Source: Veillonella_A intestinalis (GTDB lineage: Bacteria > Bacillota > Negativicutes > Veillonellales > Veillonellaceae). Taken from it: a stretch of 64,000 nucleotides of DNA. Both the position numbers and the translations under genes were made by a program. This document shows, one piece after another, positions 26,145 to 35,571 of the stretch. The notes beneath the pieces are model-generated. The model saw only the letters and a list, made by a program, of their open reading frames with translations. It was not told the DNA's origin and ran no database searches. Positions within the stretch are counted from its first letter, which is position 1, and every line of letters begins with the position of its first letter. The stretch covers positions 124,001 through 188,000 of the forward strand of contig NZ_CALPCB010000001.1 in NCBI RefSeq assembly GCF_943192895.1. The letters run 5' to 3'.

Positions 26145-27098
26145 ATGACAGACAAAATAAATTCCATAAATATAGAGGATCAAGCGGCTGTGTTTAAAGC
26201 GGCTGAACAAAAGGGAAAACAGGCTAGTTTACCAGGTTCAGTAGCAGATTTACAATTAAAAAAGCCTATCAAACTTATTGTTTCTGATGTGGATGGAACT
26301 TTGGTTGATACACACAAACATGTTAGCGATGAAACAGTAGCGGCTGTAAAAGCAGCTATGGCAAGAGGTATAACGGTAGCGGTAGCGAGTGGCCGTGCTT
26401 GGGGTGAAATGGGTGAAGTAATTCATCGTATACCGGAGATTCACCATTATATTTGCAGCAATGGTGCGCTTGTATTGAAGCGAGACGGGGGTGAAACGAC
26501 CACTGTGTTTCATCAATCGTTTAGTAATGCGGAAGGCTTACGTTTGCTTGATGAATTATTGCCTTTTGACGTGTATATTGAAGCGTATGGTGGTAAAGAA
26601 ATTTATGGTGAAACAGAAGGTATGATGGCCTTTGCAAGTAATTTGCCACCTCATTTAGTACCTCTCATGAAAGCGAGTCGTACTATGGTTCCTAATTTAC
26701 GAGACCATATTGTTGATACTGGCATGGATTTAGAAAAAATACAGCTCTTTTATGGTACAGAGGCGAAGAAAAACGCAATTTTAGAACATTTTAAAGAGGA
26801 TGATCGTTTTGTAATTATTCAATCCAGTGAAGGCAATTTAGAGTTTGTGCAGCCAGGTATTAGTAAAGGGCGTGCCGTAGCAGCTTTGGCAGAGTCCTTA
26901 GGCTTTACTGCAGATGAAGTGATGACTATTGGCGATAGTAATAATGATTTGACTATGCTAGCTTATGCAGGAGTTTCCTTTGCTATGATGAATGGGGAAG
27001 CAACGGCTAAAGCAACGGCTAAATTTTTAGCGCCTACTAATGATGAAGATGGTGTGGCACAAATGATTCGTTTGGTATTGCGTGCAGAGGAGAAGTAA
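26145..27098 (+). CDS. Cof-type HAD-superfamily hydrolase
   Basis: A phosphatase of the Cof/YidA type (317 aa). It has the nucleophile motif SDVDGTLVDTHK (residues ~46-57), the class-II cap between motifs, and the C-terminal GDSNNDLTMLAYAG motif IV. An N-terminal extension of about 40 residues before motif I is longer than usual. The substrate (sugar phosphate, flavin or PLP precursor) is unknown. ATG 26145 has TGGAG 6 bases upstream. The ferredoxin gene follows after 23 bases and is likely co-transcribed. Confidence 0.83.
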   Translation: MTDKINSINIEDQAAVFKAAEQKGKQASLPGSVADLQLKKPIKLIVSDVDGTLVDTHKHVSDETVAAVKAAMARGITVAVASGRAWGEMGEVIHRIPEIHHYICSNGALVLKRDGGETTTVFHQSFSNAEGLRLLDELLPFDVYIEAYGGKEIYGETEGMMAFASNLPPHLVPLMKASRTMVPNLRDHIVDTGMDLEKIQLFYGTEAKKNAILEHFKEDDRFVIIQSSEGNLEFVQPGISKGRAVAALAESLGFTADEVMTIGDSNNDLTMLAYAGVSFAMMNGEATAKATAKFLAPTNDEDGVAQMIRLVLRAEEK

Positions 27099-27121
27099 GG
27101 CATTTAACTTACAGAGAATAT

Positions 27122-27331
27122 ATGACAGATACAAATACATATGTGTTTACATTTCAGATTGATGGCCAGCGCTGTGTGAAATGCGGCGCTTGTGCCATGG
27201 ATTGTCCTGTGCAGATTATCATAGAAAAGCCACAACAATTTTTTATTGAAGCGGGTTGTATTGGTTGTGGAGACTGTTATGAAATTTGTCCGGTAGGGGC
27301 GATTATTAAACAGCGAGTAGATGAGATATAA
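27122..27331 (+). CDS. Two-cluster [4Fe-4S] ferredoxin
   Basis: A 69-aa electron carrier with two CxxCxxCxxxCP motifs (CVKCGACAMDCP, residues ~18-29, and CIGCGDCYEICP, ~47-58). Partners are unknown; rubrerythrin or oxidoreductases elsewhere are possible. The ribosome site is weak (CAGAGA), so it may depend on coupling to the upstream HAD gene. The terminator left arm lies inside its last codons. Confidence 0.88.
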   Translation: MTDTNTYVFTFQIDGQRCVKCGACAMDCPVQIIIEKPQQFFIEAGCIGCGDCYEICPVGAIIKQRVDEI

Positions 27332-27356
27332 GTATCTAAATCTACTCGCTGTTTTT
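27311..27356 (+). terminator. Intrinsic terminator overlapping the ferredoxin 3' end
   Basis: CAGCGAGTAGAT (27311-27322, inside the coding sequence) pairs with ATCTACTCGCTG, followed by TTTTT. Confidence 0.85.
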
Positions 27357-27408
27357 GATATTTTTATCGTTTATAGTTGGTGGAGTCATTATTTATTATA
27401 GGGCAGTG

Positions 27409-27565
27409 CTTGTTTAGAAATAGCGCCATACTTGTTTAGAAATAGCATCATACTTGCTTAAAAATAGAGTTATACTTGTTTAGTAATAGCCTCATATTTG
27501 TTTAGTAATCGCGTCATACTGGTTTAGTAGTAATAGGGGTGTGATTGTTTAATAATGGCGATGTG
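27409..27565. repeat. Degenerate 22-bp tandem repeats (about seven copies)
   Basis: Five contiguous 22-bp units begin at 27409, 27431, 27453, 27475 and 27497 with consensus CTTGTTTAGAAATAGCGTCATA; two degraded copies follow. The period is not a multiple of three, so it is not a coding repeat. The array resembles iterons or a regulator-binding array but no replication gene is near. No unique spacers, so not CRISPR. Confidence 0.85.
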
Positions 27566-27710
27566 TTCTATAATATTAAATTTTGTTAGATAGCTGGAAT
27601 CTCAGCAGATGACTGGAATTAGAATGTATATTAAATGTTATTATATGTATACTTACTATATACGGTAAATAATTATATAGTACGTTACATGGACTTTTTG
27701 GAGTTTTTTG

Positions 27711-28012
27711 TTGACAGCTTATTGTATTTACTATAAAATATTTGAAGTGATAAAAGATAATGTTTCTCAATTTGTAATTGTAAATCATTAAATTTAGTTT
27801 AGAAATCTTAAAATATAAATATGCTAAGTAGCATAAGATAATGTAATATTTGTAGCCAAAAATTTGGCCTCTTTCGACAAGGTTAGCACTGCGCAACGAT
27901 TTCAGTAGAGCTTAAGCAAGCTCGATTAACTAGCACAATATATGTGCTATATGAAATCAAAGACGTATTCTGTTGACCTGTTTTTATGTCATAAGCGAAA
28001 TGAGGGTAGTTG
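27711..28012 (+). promoter_or_regulatory. Promoter and structured leader of the first uptake operon
   Basis: A perfect TTGACA (27711-27716), 17-base spacer and TAAAAT (27734-27739) give a strong promoter. The ~265-nt leader forms several stems: ATGCT/AGCAT near 27820, GCCAAA/TTTGGC near 27853, GAGCTT/AAGCTC (27908-27923) and TAGCACA/TGTGCTA (27932-27950). No cobalamin-box or other known riboswitch core is recognised; Fur-like AT-rich sequence lies near the start point. Confidence 0.55.
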
Positions 28013-29116
28013 ATGAACGACGTTGAAATAATAACACGTCAGCAACGCCTGCAAGAGTTACAAACCGCTACGAAGCATCGCACTGAAACAGTGGGCAGTT
28101 GGGCCGTATCGGTTCTAACTGCCCTTTTAATATGCTCAATTATAGGAGCTGTTGCATTGGGCAGTGTAACTATACCTGCAGGTCATGTGTTGACTGTAAT
28201 TACTGGAAAAATAATGAATACACCTATACCAGAGGCAATAGGACCAGCTATGACTGATATAGTGTGGGATATTCGCATTCCTCGTGTTATATTAGCCGCT
28301 TTAGTAGGAGCAGGGTTAGCCTTGTCAGGGGCTGTTATGCAAGCTGCGGTGCAAAATCCTTTGGCAGAGCCGTTTATTTTAGGGATTGCTTCGGGGGCTT
28401 CGGTAGGGGCTGTTATGGCGATATTATTAGGTTTTTTATTAGGCGCTGCTAATGTAGGCGTACCTATTTGGGCCTTTGGTGGCGCCATTGTAGCTACACT
28501 GGCGGTTATGGCGTTAGCCGGTATGGGACGGCGTATTTCTACAGTGAAACTAGTATTAGCAGGGGCTGTAGTGAGTGCTTTATGTACAGCTTTATCCAAT
28601 TTTATTATTTATATGGCTGGTGATGCGGAAGGGATGCAAAGCGCAGCTTTTTGGACTATGGGTTCATTAGCTGATGCGAAATGGTCCATGCTATTTTGGC
28701 CGACTATTGTTGTAGGTGGTATGACTGTATATTTCTTATCGCAAGTAAGAGCCTTAGATGCATTGTTATTAGGTGAAGAAATGGCAGTTACACTAGGCAT
28801 TAATGCGACTCGTAAGCGTTACATCTATATGGCGTGCATGGCTTTATTGACAGGTGTGCTAGTTTCACAGTGTGGCATTATTGGTTTTGTGGGGCTAGTG
28901 ATTCCTCATATGGCACGTGCTGTTGTTGGGGTTGGTCATAAACGTTTACTGCCAGTGGTTGCATTAGGCGGCGCTATATTTTTAGTGTTGGCTGATTTAT
29001 TGTCGAGAGTATTATTGCCGACTGGTGATTTACCAATTGGTATTTTGACGGCACTAATGGGAGCGCCATTATTTATGAAACTTCTTTTTGGCACAAGTCG
29101 GAATTTTGGTAGTTAG
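28013..29116 (+). CDS. FecCD-family ABC permease (iron complex/haem/cobalamin)
   Basis: Inner-membrane permease (367 aa, about 9-10 membrane segments) for iron-siderophore, haem or vitamin B12 import. Hallmarks are RIPRVILAALVGAGLALSGA, the NPLAEPFILGIASGA loop and the C-terminal GIIGFVGLVIPHMAR. An N-terminal cytoplasmic extension of ~30 residues precedes the first segment. ATG 28013 has GAGGG 6 bases upstream. First gene of an eight-gene operon ending at tonB. Confidence 0.9.
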   Translation: MNDVEIITRQQRLQELQTATKHRTETVGSWAVSVLTALLICSIIGAVALGSVTIPAGHVLTVITGKIMNTPIPEAIGPAMTDIVWDIRIPRVILAALVGAGLALSGAVMQAAVQNPLAEPFILGIASGASVGAVMAILLGFLLGAANVGVPIWAFGGAIVATLAVMALAGMGRRISTVKLVLAGAVVSALCTALSNFIIYMAGDAEGMQSAAFWTMGSLADAKWSMLFWPTIVVGGMTVYFLSQVRALDALLLGEEMAVTLGINATRKRYIYMACMALLTGVLVSQCGIIGFVGLVIPHMARAVVGVGHKRLLPVVALGGAIFLVLADLLSRVLLPTGDLPIGILTALMGAPLFMKLLFGTSRNFGS

Positions 29117-29125
29117 GAGGTATCT

Positions 29126-29986
29126 ATGAAACAAATTGTAGTAGAGAACCTCACTTATCATGTAGGAGATACTCAGATTTTAAACCAATTATCCCTTACG
29201 ATTCCGGCTGATAAATTTGTAGGACTTATGGGTCCTAATGGTTGTGGCAAATCTACCTTATTAAAGCATTTATATCGAGTCATTTCTAGGCAGCAAGGGC
29301 GGATACAATTTGATGAAACGCCATTAGAACAAATTCCTTTACGTGAAGCAGCTAAACGAATTGGTGTGATGGGACAGTTTCATACAATTAACTTTGATTT
29401 TACTGTATGGCAAATTGTGATGATGGGACGAACCCCTTATAAAAAAGGATTTGAAGATGATACGGAAGATGATGTGAATTTGGCGATGGAAGCCCTTCGC
29501 AAGGTAGGAATGTGGGACAGAGCACATCGAAGTTTTGCTTCCTTATCAGGGGGTGAGCAGCAGCGGGTTATGTTAGCGCGCGTCCTTTGCCAAGAACCGG
29601 AGTATTTGATTTTAGATGAACCAACGAACCATTTAGATATTACCTATCAGTTGGAACTATTGGAAGTCATAAAAGGATTGGGCGTTGGTGTTATAGCAGC
29701 ACTTCATGACTTGAATTTGGCCTCTCTATTTTGTGATGAACTTTTTATTATGAAACGAGGTCAATTAGTAGCGCAAGGGACACCACATGAGATTGTGCGT
29801 GAGCCATTAATTCGTGAGGTATACGAAGTGTCTAGTACAGTTTCTTATCATGAAGATGGCATCCCTATGGTTACTTATGAACGACAGCCGTTACGCTATA
29901 GTGCGGAAGAATCAGTTTATAGGTCATTAGCTCAAAGGAATAGTGAACGAGCATTTGAGAGATTTGATTCTGGTGGTCAACTATGA
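29126..29986 (+). CDS. FepC/BtuD-type ABC ATPase
   Basis: ATPase partner of the FecCD permease (286 aa): Walker A GPNGCGKST, signature LSGGEQQR, Walker B YLILDEPTNHLD, and a switch-region HDLNLA. The C-terminal ~45 residues extend beyond the usual domain. TAGGAGG precedes the ATG; the end overlaps the binding-protein gene (ATGA). Confidence 0.92.
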   Translation: MKQIVVENLTYHVGDTQILNQLSLTIPADKFVGLMGPNGCGKSTLLKHLYRVISRQQGRIQFDETPLEQIPLREAAKRIGVMGQFHTINFDFTVWQIVMMGRTPYKKGFEDDTEDDVNLAMEALRKVGMWDRAHRSFASLSGGEQQRVMLARVLCQEPEYLILDEPTNHLDITYQLELLEVIKGLGVGVIAALHDLNLASLFCDELFIMKRGQLVAQGTPHEIVREPLIREVYEVSSTVSYHEDGIPMVTYERQPLRYSAEESVYRSLAQRNSERAFERFDSGGQL

Positions 29987-31014
29987 TTGGTGTTTGGGAA
30001 CGGTGGAGTCGGCGCTGCATAGGTCTGTTTTTGATGTTCTGCTTAAGCTTAATTACTTGGTTTGCTTATACCAATGGGCATTGGCAAGTAGTGGGTAATA
30101 ATGATGAACAGCAGCGAGGTATTACGATTCAAAATGTAGATAGCGATGCTAATTTGATGAGTTTTACGTATGAAAAGCCACCACAACGGGTGATTGTGAC
30201 TTATCCAGGTGCAACGGAACTACTCATTGATTTAGGGTTAGCTGATCGTATTGTGGGAACGGTAGCTCCTTATGGTGAAGAACCGGCGCGGTATCGTGAT
30301 ATATATAGCAAGTTACCTTTAATTACTAATAGCTATGTACCTAGTCGAGAGCAAGTATTAGCGATGCAACCAGATGTATTAATGGGATGGTCGCATCATT
30401 TTACACCAGCCGCTTTAGGTGATGTGCGGCAGTGGTATGAACGAAATATTGGTGCATATATTGTACCGGCTACGATTCGTAAGAATCAGCCAACCTTAGA
30501 GAGTACAATTTATCCCTTTATTGATGATATGGGACAATTATTTCAAGTCCCACAAAAGGCAAGTGCCTATAAAGCAGAGTTACAACAGCGAGTGCAAGTC
30601 GTGTCTACGCGAGTGAATACTTGGTCCTATAAGCCTAATGTTATTATTTTACAATCTCATGGACATAGTACTTATAGTTTGTATGGGCCAGTATATCTTG
30701 TAGATGACATTGTTAAAAAAGCGGGTGGTCATAATTTGACGAACCGACAAATTTCGATTGTAGGGCCTGAACGTGTGTTGGCCTTTGATCCTGATGTAAT
30801 TGTGTATGTGACTGTAAGCCAAGGAAATCGCACAGTCAGTGATGCAGAAGCTATTGCTGAGTTAAAAGCGGATCCAAATTTGCGCAATATGCGAGCGGTT
30901 CAAGGAGGGCGAATTATAGCGGTGCCCTTTGCAGATGTGAATAATGGCAACGGTCGTGTGGTGGATGCCTTAGAGAAAATTGCTCAAGGCTTTGAGGAGG
31001 AACAAAATAAATGA
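29983..31014 (+). CDS. BtuF/FecB-type periplasmic binding protein
   Basis: Periplasmic receptor (343 aa) of the class III fold. An N-terminal hydrophobic segment (residues ~11-29) acts as signal or anchor; there is no lipobox. Family segments are PPQRVIVTYPGATELLIDLGLADRIVGTV (two halves) and MQPDVLMGW. The ligand could be a siderophore, haem or corrinoid. It overlaps both neighbours by four bases (ATGA junctions), indicating translational coupling. Confidence 0.88.
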   Translation: MIGVWERWSRRCIGLFLMFCLSLITWFAYTNGHWQVVGNNDEQQRGITIQNVDSDANLMSFTYEKPPQRVIVTYPGATELLIDLGLADRIVGTVAPYGEEPARYRDIYSKLPLITNSYVPSREQVLAMQPDVLMGWSHHFTPAALGDVRQWYERNIGAYIVPATIRKNQPTLESTIYPFIDDMGQLFQVPQKASAYKAELQQRVQVVSTRVNTWSYKPNVIILQSHGHSTYSLYGPVYLVDDIVKKAGGHNLTNRQISIVGPERVLAFDPDVIVYVTVSQGNRTVSDAEAIAELKADPNLRNMRAVQGGRIIAVPFADVNNGNGRVVDALEKIAQGFEEEQNK

Positions 31015-32921
31015 AATTTACTCATCGCAGTACAGTAAGTAAAGCAGTATTAACAGCCTTAGTTGTGAGTGCGACAAGTGGTAGTGTGTGGGCTGCTAAT
31101 TACGATGAAGCCAATTTACAAGACTTAGGTAAAGTAGTATTGGTAACAGCTAGTCGTTTGTCGGAAGAAAAAGTAGATGTGCCAGCAGATACAACGGTTA
31201 TTACGGCGAAAGAAATTGAGCAAGGGAATTACAATAGTGTATCAGATGCATTGAAAGGCAATAATGTGCCAGTGGTACAGAAAGGCTTTGCATCGTACCC
31301 AGAGCTTAATGGTGATACCCGTGTACTTGTTATGGTAAATGGTCGTCGTATGAACTGGGATCATTTAATTGTATCAGGTGATAATAACGCTATTGATATT
31401 GATCAATTTCCTGTAGAAAATATTGAACGTATTGAAGTCGTTAAAGGACCTAATTCATCTTTATATGGTGAACGTGCGGTAGCTGGTGTTATTAATATTA
31501 TTACCAAAGAAGGCAGTATGGGACAGAAAACCACTGCCAAAGCTGAAGTTGGTAGCTGGGGATATTGGAAAACCGGTATTACTACTCAAGGCGGTGATGA
31601 AAATGATGCATATTTTGTATCATATAGCAAACAACGTCGAGATAATTACCATTATAAGGCAGCCAATGGCAATTCCTATGAATTCCCTGACAGTTCCATT
31701 AATCGTGATAATGTAACAGCTCGCTATGACCATTATTTTGATGATGACCGTATGACAGTTGATTTTTCTTATAGTCATCGTAAGGATGGTTTCGGCATTT
31801 ACTTGAGTAATCCATTAAATGGGACCGCTTATGGCGCTGGCATGAAGAGTAAAACTACAGATATGAGTTATGGTGTTACCTATAACTTTGGTTCTGACTC
31901 TGGGACTTTTGTTCGAGCATACCGCAATACTGAAAAAGCAAATGCACCTTTTGCAGGCACACCATATGAACATGATTTATCTATGCTTGGTTTAGAAGGG
32001 CAAAAAACATGGAAAATTGGTGACCATACATTAATTAGTGGTGTTAGCTACAATAAAGAAAAAATTGATGAAACTAATGATGGAGTAGGCTTCAATAAGA
32101 GCACAGATAATGAGGCTATTTTTATTGAAGATAAATGGGAATTAGGCCAAGGTTGGACAGCTAATCTTGGTACTCGTTATGAACATCATGACATTTTTGG
32201 TGGTGAGTTTGCCTCACATATTGGTTTGAATAAGAAGTTAAACGAGAATACCCATGCTTATATCTCTTGGGGGCAAGCGGTAAATAACCCTACTTTGAAA
32301 ATGTTATACGCTAATTCCCCATATTGGCTTGGTAATCCTGATTTGAAACAAGAAAAATCACATACCGTAACATTAGGTGTTGATAGTCAAGTAAATGATC
32401 GTTTATTAGTATCTGCTAGTATCTATGAAAGCCGTTTAAAAGATGCTTTGGATTGGGAGTGGAATAATAGCATTAGTAAAACTGTTTATTACAATATTAA
32501 TAAAGAAAAGCGTCAAGGTCTAAATTTAAGTGCTACTTATAAATTGGATGATGCATGGAAGGTACGTGCTTCTTATAATTTCCTTCGCCAAAAAATTGAT
32601 GAAGGTAGTGGTATGACAAATGATTCAAAAAACCGCCATCCTAATAGCTATGGCTTAGAACTTTCCTATGAAAAGAATCGCTGGTATGTATCGAATGATT
32701 TTAGATATGTAACAGGTCGTTCAACTGCTTATTATACTGATTCCTCTTACTTTACTTGGGATTTAAATGTAAGTTATAAAATTAACGATTCCACTAAAGT
32801 ATATGCGCAAGGGCTTAACTTAACTAATGAATCTTATGAGGTAGAACCTTATAGTACACCAATTGGTGCGTACGCTATGGCAGAGCGTCATTATATTGTA
32901 GGTGTAGAACATACCTTTTAA
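31011..32921 (+). CDS. TonB-dependent outer-membrane receptor (copy 1)
   Basis: Gated outer-membrane importer (636 aa). A signal peptide ending near SVWA (residue ~29) is followed by the motif LQDLGKVVLVTASR (possible TonB box region), a plug domain (~45-165: TVITAKEIEQG, RVLVMVNGRRMNWD, RIEVVKGPNSSLYGERAVAGVINIIT) and a 22-strand barrel ending in a terminal Phe (GVEHTF). The substrate is unassigned, but the permease, ATPase and binding protein are in the same operon. Copy 2, just downstream, shares the signal peptide and plug start almost exactly. Confidence 0.92.
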   Translation: MKFTHRSTVSKAVLTALVVSATSGSVWAANYDEANLQDLGKVVLVTASRLSEEKVDVPADTTVITAKEIEQGNYNSVSDALKGNNVPVVQKGFASYPELNGDTRVLVMVNGRRMNWDHLIVSGDNNAIDIDQFPVENIERIEVVKGPNSSLYGERAVAGVINIITKEGSMGQKTTAKAEVGSWGYWKTGITTQGGDENDAYFVSYSKQRRDNYHYKAANGNSYEFPDSSINRDNVTARYDHYFDDDRMTVDFSYSHRKDGFGIYLSNPLNGTAYGAGMKSKTTDMSYGVTYNFGSDSGTFVRAYRNTEKANAPFAGTPYEHDLSMLGLEGQKTWKIGDHTLISGVSYNKEKIDETNDGVGFNKSTDNEAIFIEDKWELGQGWTANLGTRYEHHDIFGGEFASHIGLNKKLNENTHAYISWGQAVNNPTLKMLYANSPYWLGNPDLKQEKSHTVTLGVDSQVNDRLLVSASIYESRLKDALDWEWNNSISKTVYYNINKEKRQGLNLSATYKLDDAWKVRASYNFLRQKIDEGSGMTNDSKNRHPNSYGLELSYEKNRWYVSNDFRYVTGRSTAYYTDSSYFTWDLNVSYKINDSTKVYAQGLNLTNESYEVEPYSTPIGAYAMAERHYIVGVEHTF

Positions 32922-33206
32922 TTAATTGGTAGTTTAGTGTAGTGTATTCACGTATTAGTGTATTAGGACTTAGGAGGTATCATGAAATTTACTCATCGCA
33001 GTACAGTAAGTAAAGCAGTATTAACGGCCTTAGTTGTGAGTGCGACAAGCGGTAGTGTGTGGGCTGCTAATTACGATGAAGCAAATTTACAAGATTTAGG
33101 TAAAGTAGTATTGGTAACAGCTAGTCGTCTGTCGGAAGAAAAAGTAGATGTGCCAGCAGATACAACAGTTATTACGGCGAAAGAAATTGAGCAAGGGAAT
33201 TATAAT
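31011..33206 (+). repeat. Direct DNA repeat from tandem receptor duplication
   Basis: The first ~225 bases of the two receptor genes (31011-31235 and 32982-33206) are nearly identical at the DNA level, including third codon positions, and the last ~25 bases match as well. This shows a recent tandem duplication or gene conversion at the ends, and is a hot spot for recombination. Confidence 0.85.
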
Positions 33207-34910
33207 CAAGTGTCTGATGCATTAAAGGCTAATAATGTACCTGTAATTCAGAAAGGCTTTGCCGCATATCCTGAATTAAATGGTGACACGCGAGTACTTG
33301 TTATGGTAAACGGTCGTAAGATGAACTGGGATCATTTAGTGGTATCTGGTGCTTCTAATGCTATTGATATTGATCAGATTCCTATGGATAATATTGAACG
33401 TATTGAAGTAGTAAAAGGACCTAATTCTGCGTTGTATGGTGAGCGAGCCGTAGCTGGTGTTATTAATATTATCACCAAGACTCCAACAATGGGACAGCAG
33501 ACAACAGTTCGTGGTGAATTAGGTAGTTGGGGGCATCGCAAAGGAACTATTATCACTCAAGGTGGAGATGAAAAGAATGGGTATTTTGTATCATATACAA
33601 AAGAACGTCGCGATAACATAGACTACAAGGACTATCGTGGCAATACGCATGAATTTCCTGATACGTATATTAATCGTGATAAATGGACTGCTCGTTATGA
33701 TCGTTACATAGGTGATGACTTATTAAGTTTAGATTTTAGCCGCATTGAAAAGAAAGATGGTTATGGAATTCGCTTGAAAAATCCTCTCTTAGGAACTGTT
33801 ACTGGTGCAGGTAATGTAAAAGAGACTACTGATATGAGTTATGGCGTTACATATAACTTTGGTAGTGATTCTGGAACTTTTATTCGCGCATATAGAAATA
33901 CGGAAGTAAGTGATTTTGGCTCTGGTTCTACCTCTAGTTCGTATAGTCATGATTTATCTATGGATGGCATTGAAGGGCAGAAGACTTGGCAATTAGGAAA
34001 TCATACTTTAATTAGTGGTGTGACTTATAACCAAGAACATATTAAAGAGGAAAATAACGGTGTTGCCTTTGATCGTTCTATGATAAGTAAAGCAGTTTAT
34101 GTAGAAGATAAATGGGAATTAGGTCGTGGTTGGACGGCTAATTTTGGAACTCGTTATGAGCACCAAGATATGTTTGGTGGCGATTTTGCTTCTCACATTG
34201 GCTTAAATAAGAAGTTAAATGACAATACCCATGCGTATATTTCTTGGGGCCAAGCAGTAAATAACCCAACTCTTAAGATGTTGTATGCTGCTACCGAATT
34301 TTGGCGTGGCAATCCTGATTTAGAACAAGAAAAATCACAGACGGTAACGCTTGGTATTGATAGTGATGTGACAGATCGATTGACTGTATCTGCTAGTGTA
34401 TTTAATAGTCGTTTGAAAAATGCACTTTCTTGGGTAAATGGTTCTTATGGCCCTAATAATACGTATATTCCAGGCTATTATGAAAATGTAAATCGTGAAA
34501 AAAGACAAGGTTTGAATCTAAGCGCTACCTATCGTCTGGATGAAGCTTGGAAAGTAAGAGCTGGCTACAGTTATTTGAAAGTTCGCCAAGATACAGGTAG
34601 TGGTTATGTAAATGCAACTGATAACCGCAATCCTAATCGCTATAGTTTAGAATTTTCTTATGAGAAGAATCGTTGGTCAGTTAATAACTTATTCCAGTAT
34701 GTAACAGGCCGTTCAGAAACACAATTTTCTGACTCCTCTTATTTTGTCTGGGATGTGAATGTAAATTATAAAATTAATGAGGCTACAAAGGTATACGCAC
34801 AAGCCTTTAATTTGACAAATGAGGCTTATGAAGTAGAGCCATCGACTACAATTGGTTCGTATGCTATGCCTGGCCGTCATTATGTTGTAGGTGTAGAACA
34901 TACCTTTTAA
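32982..34910 (+). CDS. TonB-dependent outer-membrane receptor (copy 2)
   Basis: A 642-aa paralogue of the preceding receptor with the same signal peptide, plug motifs and terminal GVEHTF. Identity is almost complete over the first ~75 residues, drops within the barrel (loops such as 200-330 and 480-560 differ most) and rises again near the end. The diverged surface loops suggest different or variant ligands. AGGAGG precedes the ATG, and no terminator lies between the copies or before exbB. Confidence 0.92.
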   Translation: MKFTHRSTVSKAVLTALVVSATSGSVWAANYDEANLQDLGKVVLVTASRLSEEKVDVPADTTVITAKEIEQGNYNQVSDALKANNVPVIQKGFAAYPELNGDTRVLVMVNGRKMNWDHLVVSGASNAIDIDQIPMDNIERIEVVKGPNSALYGERAVAGVINIITKTPTMGQQTTVRGELGSWGHRKGTIITQGGDEKNGYFVSYTKERRDNIDYKDYRGNTHEFPDTYINRDKWTARYDRYIGDDLLSLDFSRIEKKDGYGIRLKNPLLGTVTGAGNVKETTDMSYGVTYNFGSDSGTFIRAYRNTEVSDFGSGSTSSSYSHDLSMDGIEGQKTWQLGNHTLISGVTYNQEHIKEENNGVAFDRSMISKAVYVEDKWELGRGWTANFGTRYEHQDMFGGDFASHIGLNKKLNDNTHAYISWGQAVNNPTLKMLYAATEFWRGNPDLEQEKSQTVTLGIDSDVTDRLTVSASVFNSRLKNALSWVNGSYGPNNTYIPGYYENVNREKRQGLNLSATYRLDEAWKVRAGYSYLKVRQDTGSGYVNATDNRNPNRYSLEFSYEKNRWSVNNLFQYVTGRSETQFSDSSYFVWDVNVNYKINEATKVYAQAFNLTNEAYEVEPSTTIGSYAMPGRHYVVGVEHTF

Positions 34911-34941
34911 TTAATTGTAATAAAGATAGAAGGAGATTTGT

Positions 34942-35571
34942 ATGGAACTATTAGAATTATTTCACCAAGGTGGTCTTGTAATGTACCCCCTTTTACTTTG
35001 CTCAATCATTGCGATTGCTATTTTGGTAGAGCGTGTACGCACTTATAGCGCAGCTAAATCCAACATGGATCGCTTGCGTGAGGAAGTACCTGTATTAGCG
35101 GCGGCTAACAATGAAAAAGGGTTAGAAGAATTATGTGCTGAAGATGGTGGTGTGGCTGCAGAAATGTTGAATGCAGCTATTCGTCGTCAAACTGTAAAAT
35201 CTAAAAATGCAGCGTTACAAGGAGCTGCTGGCGCTATCGCTGGTCGCCTTCGCTCTCGTTTAAGCTATTTAGAAACTATTGTTACGTTGGCACCATTACT
35301 TGGTTTGCTTGGTACAGTAACCGGTATGATTAGTTCTTTTAGCGTATTATCTGTATCTGATGGTCAACCCTTTGCTATTACTGGTGGGGTTGGTGAAGCT
35401 TTAATCGCTACGGCTACTGGCCTTTGTGTAGCTATTGTAGCATTAGTTATTCATTCGTACTTAGTACATAAACAGGATGGACTCATTACGGATATGGAAG
35501 AAATCGGTAATGTATATATGAACGCTGCTGTTGGTGTAACAACGGAAGAAGGAGCTATTAGTGCAAATTAG
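34942..35571 (+). CDS. exbB: ExbB/TolQ-type proton channel
   Basis: Inner-membrane proton-channel subunit that energises TonB (209 aa): an N-terminal membrane segment (residues ~14-31), a cytoplasmic loop, and two C-terminal segments with the ExbB motif APLLGLLGTVTGMISSF (~116-132). GAAGGAG precedes the ATG. It overlaps exbD by 11 bases. Confidence 0.93.
   Translation: MELLELFHQGGLVMYPLLLCSIIAIAILVERVRTYSAAKSNMDRLREEVPVLAAANNEKGLEELCAEDGGVAAEMLNAAIRRQTVKSKNAALQGAAGAIAGRLRSRLSYLETIVTLAPLLGLLGTVTGMISSFSVLSVSDGQPFAITGGVGEALIATATGLCVAIVALVIHSYLVHKQDGLITDMEEIGNVYMNAAVGVTTEEGAISAN

Noticed and set aside
26035..27565. CRISPR array
   Set aside because: Both repeat sets are contiguous without unique spacers and there are no cas genes.
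27711..28012. Cobalamin riboswitch upstream of the FecCD operon
   Set aside because: No B12-box (GCCACTG) or other conserved core; only generic stems.
28183..28599. 138-codon minus-strand frame inside the FecCD permease gene
   Set aside because: Fully inside a well-supported permease, no ribosome site, and composition typical of antisense to membrane-protein codons.
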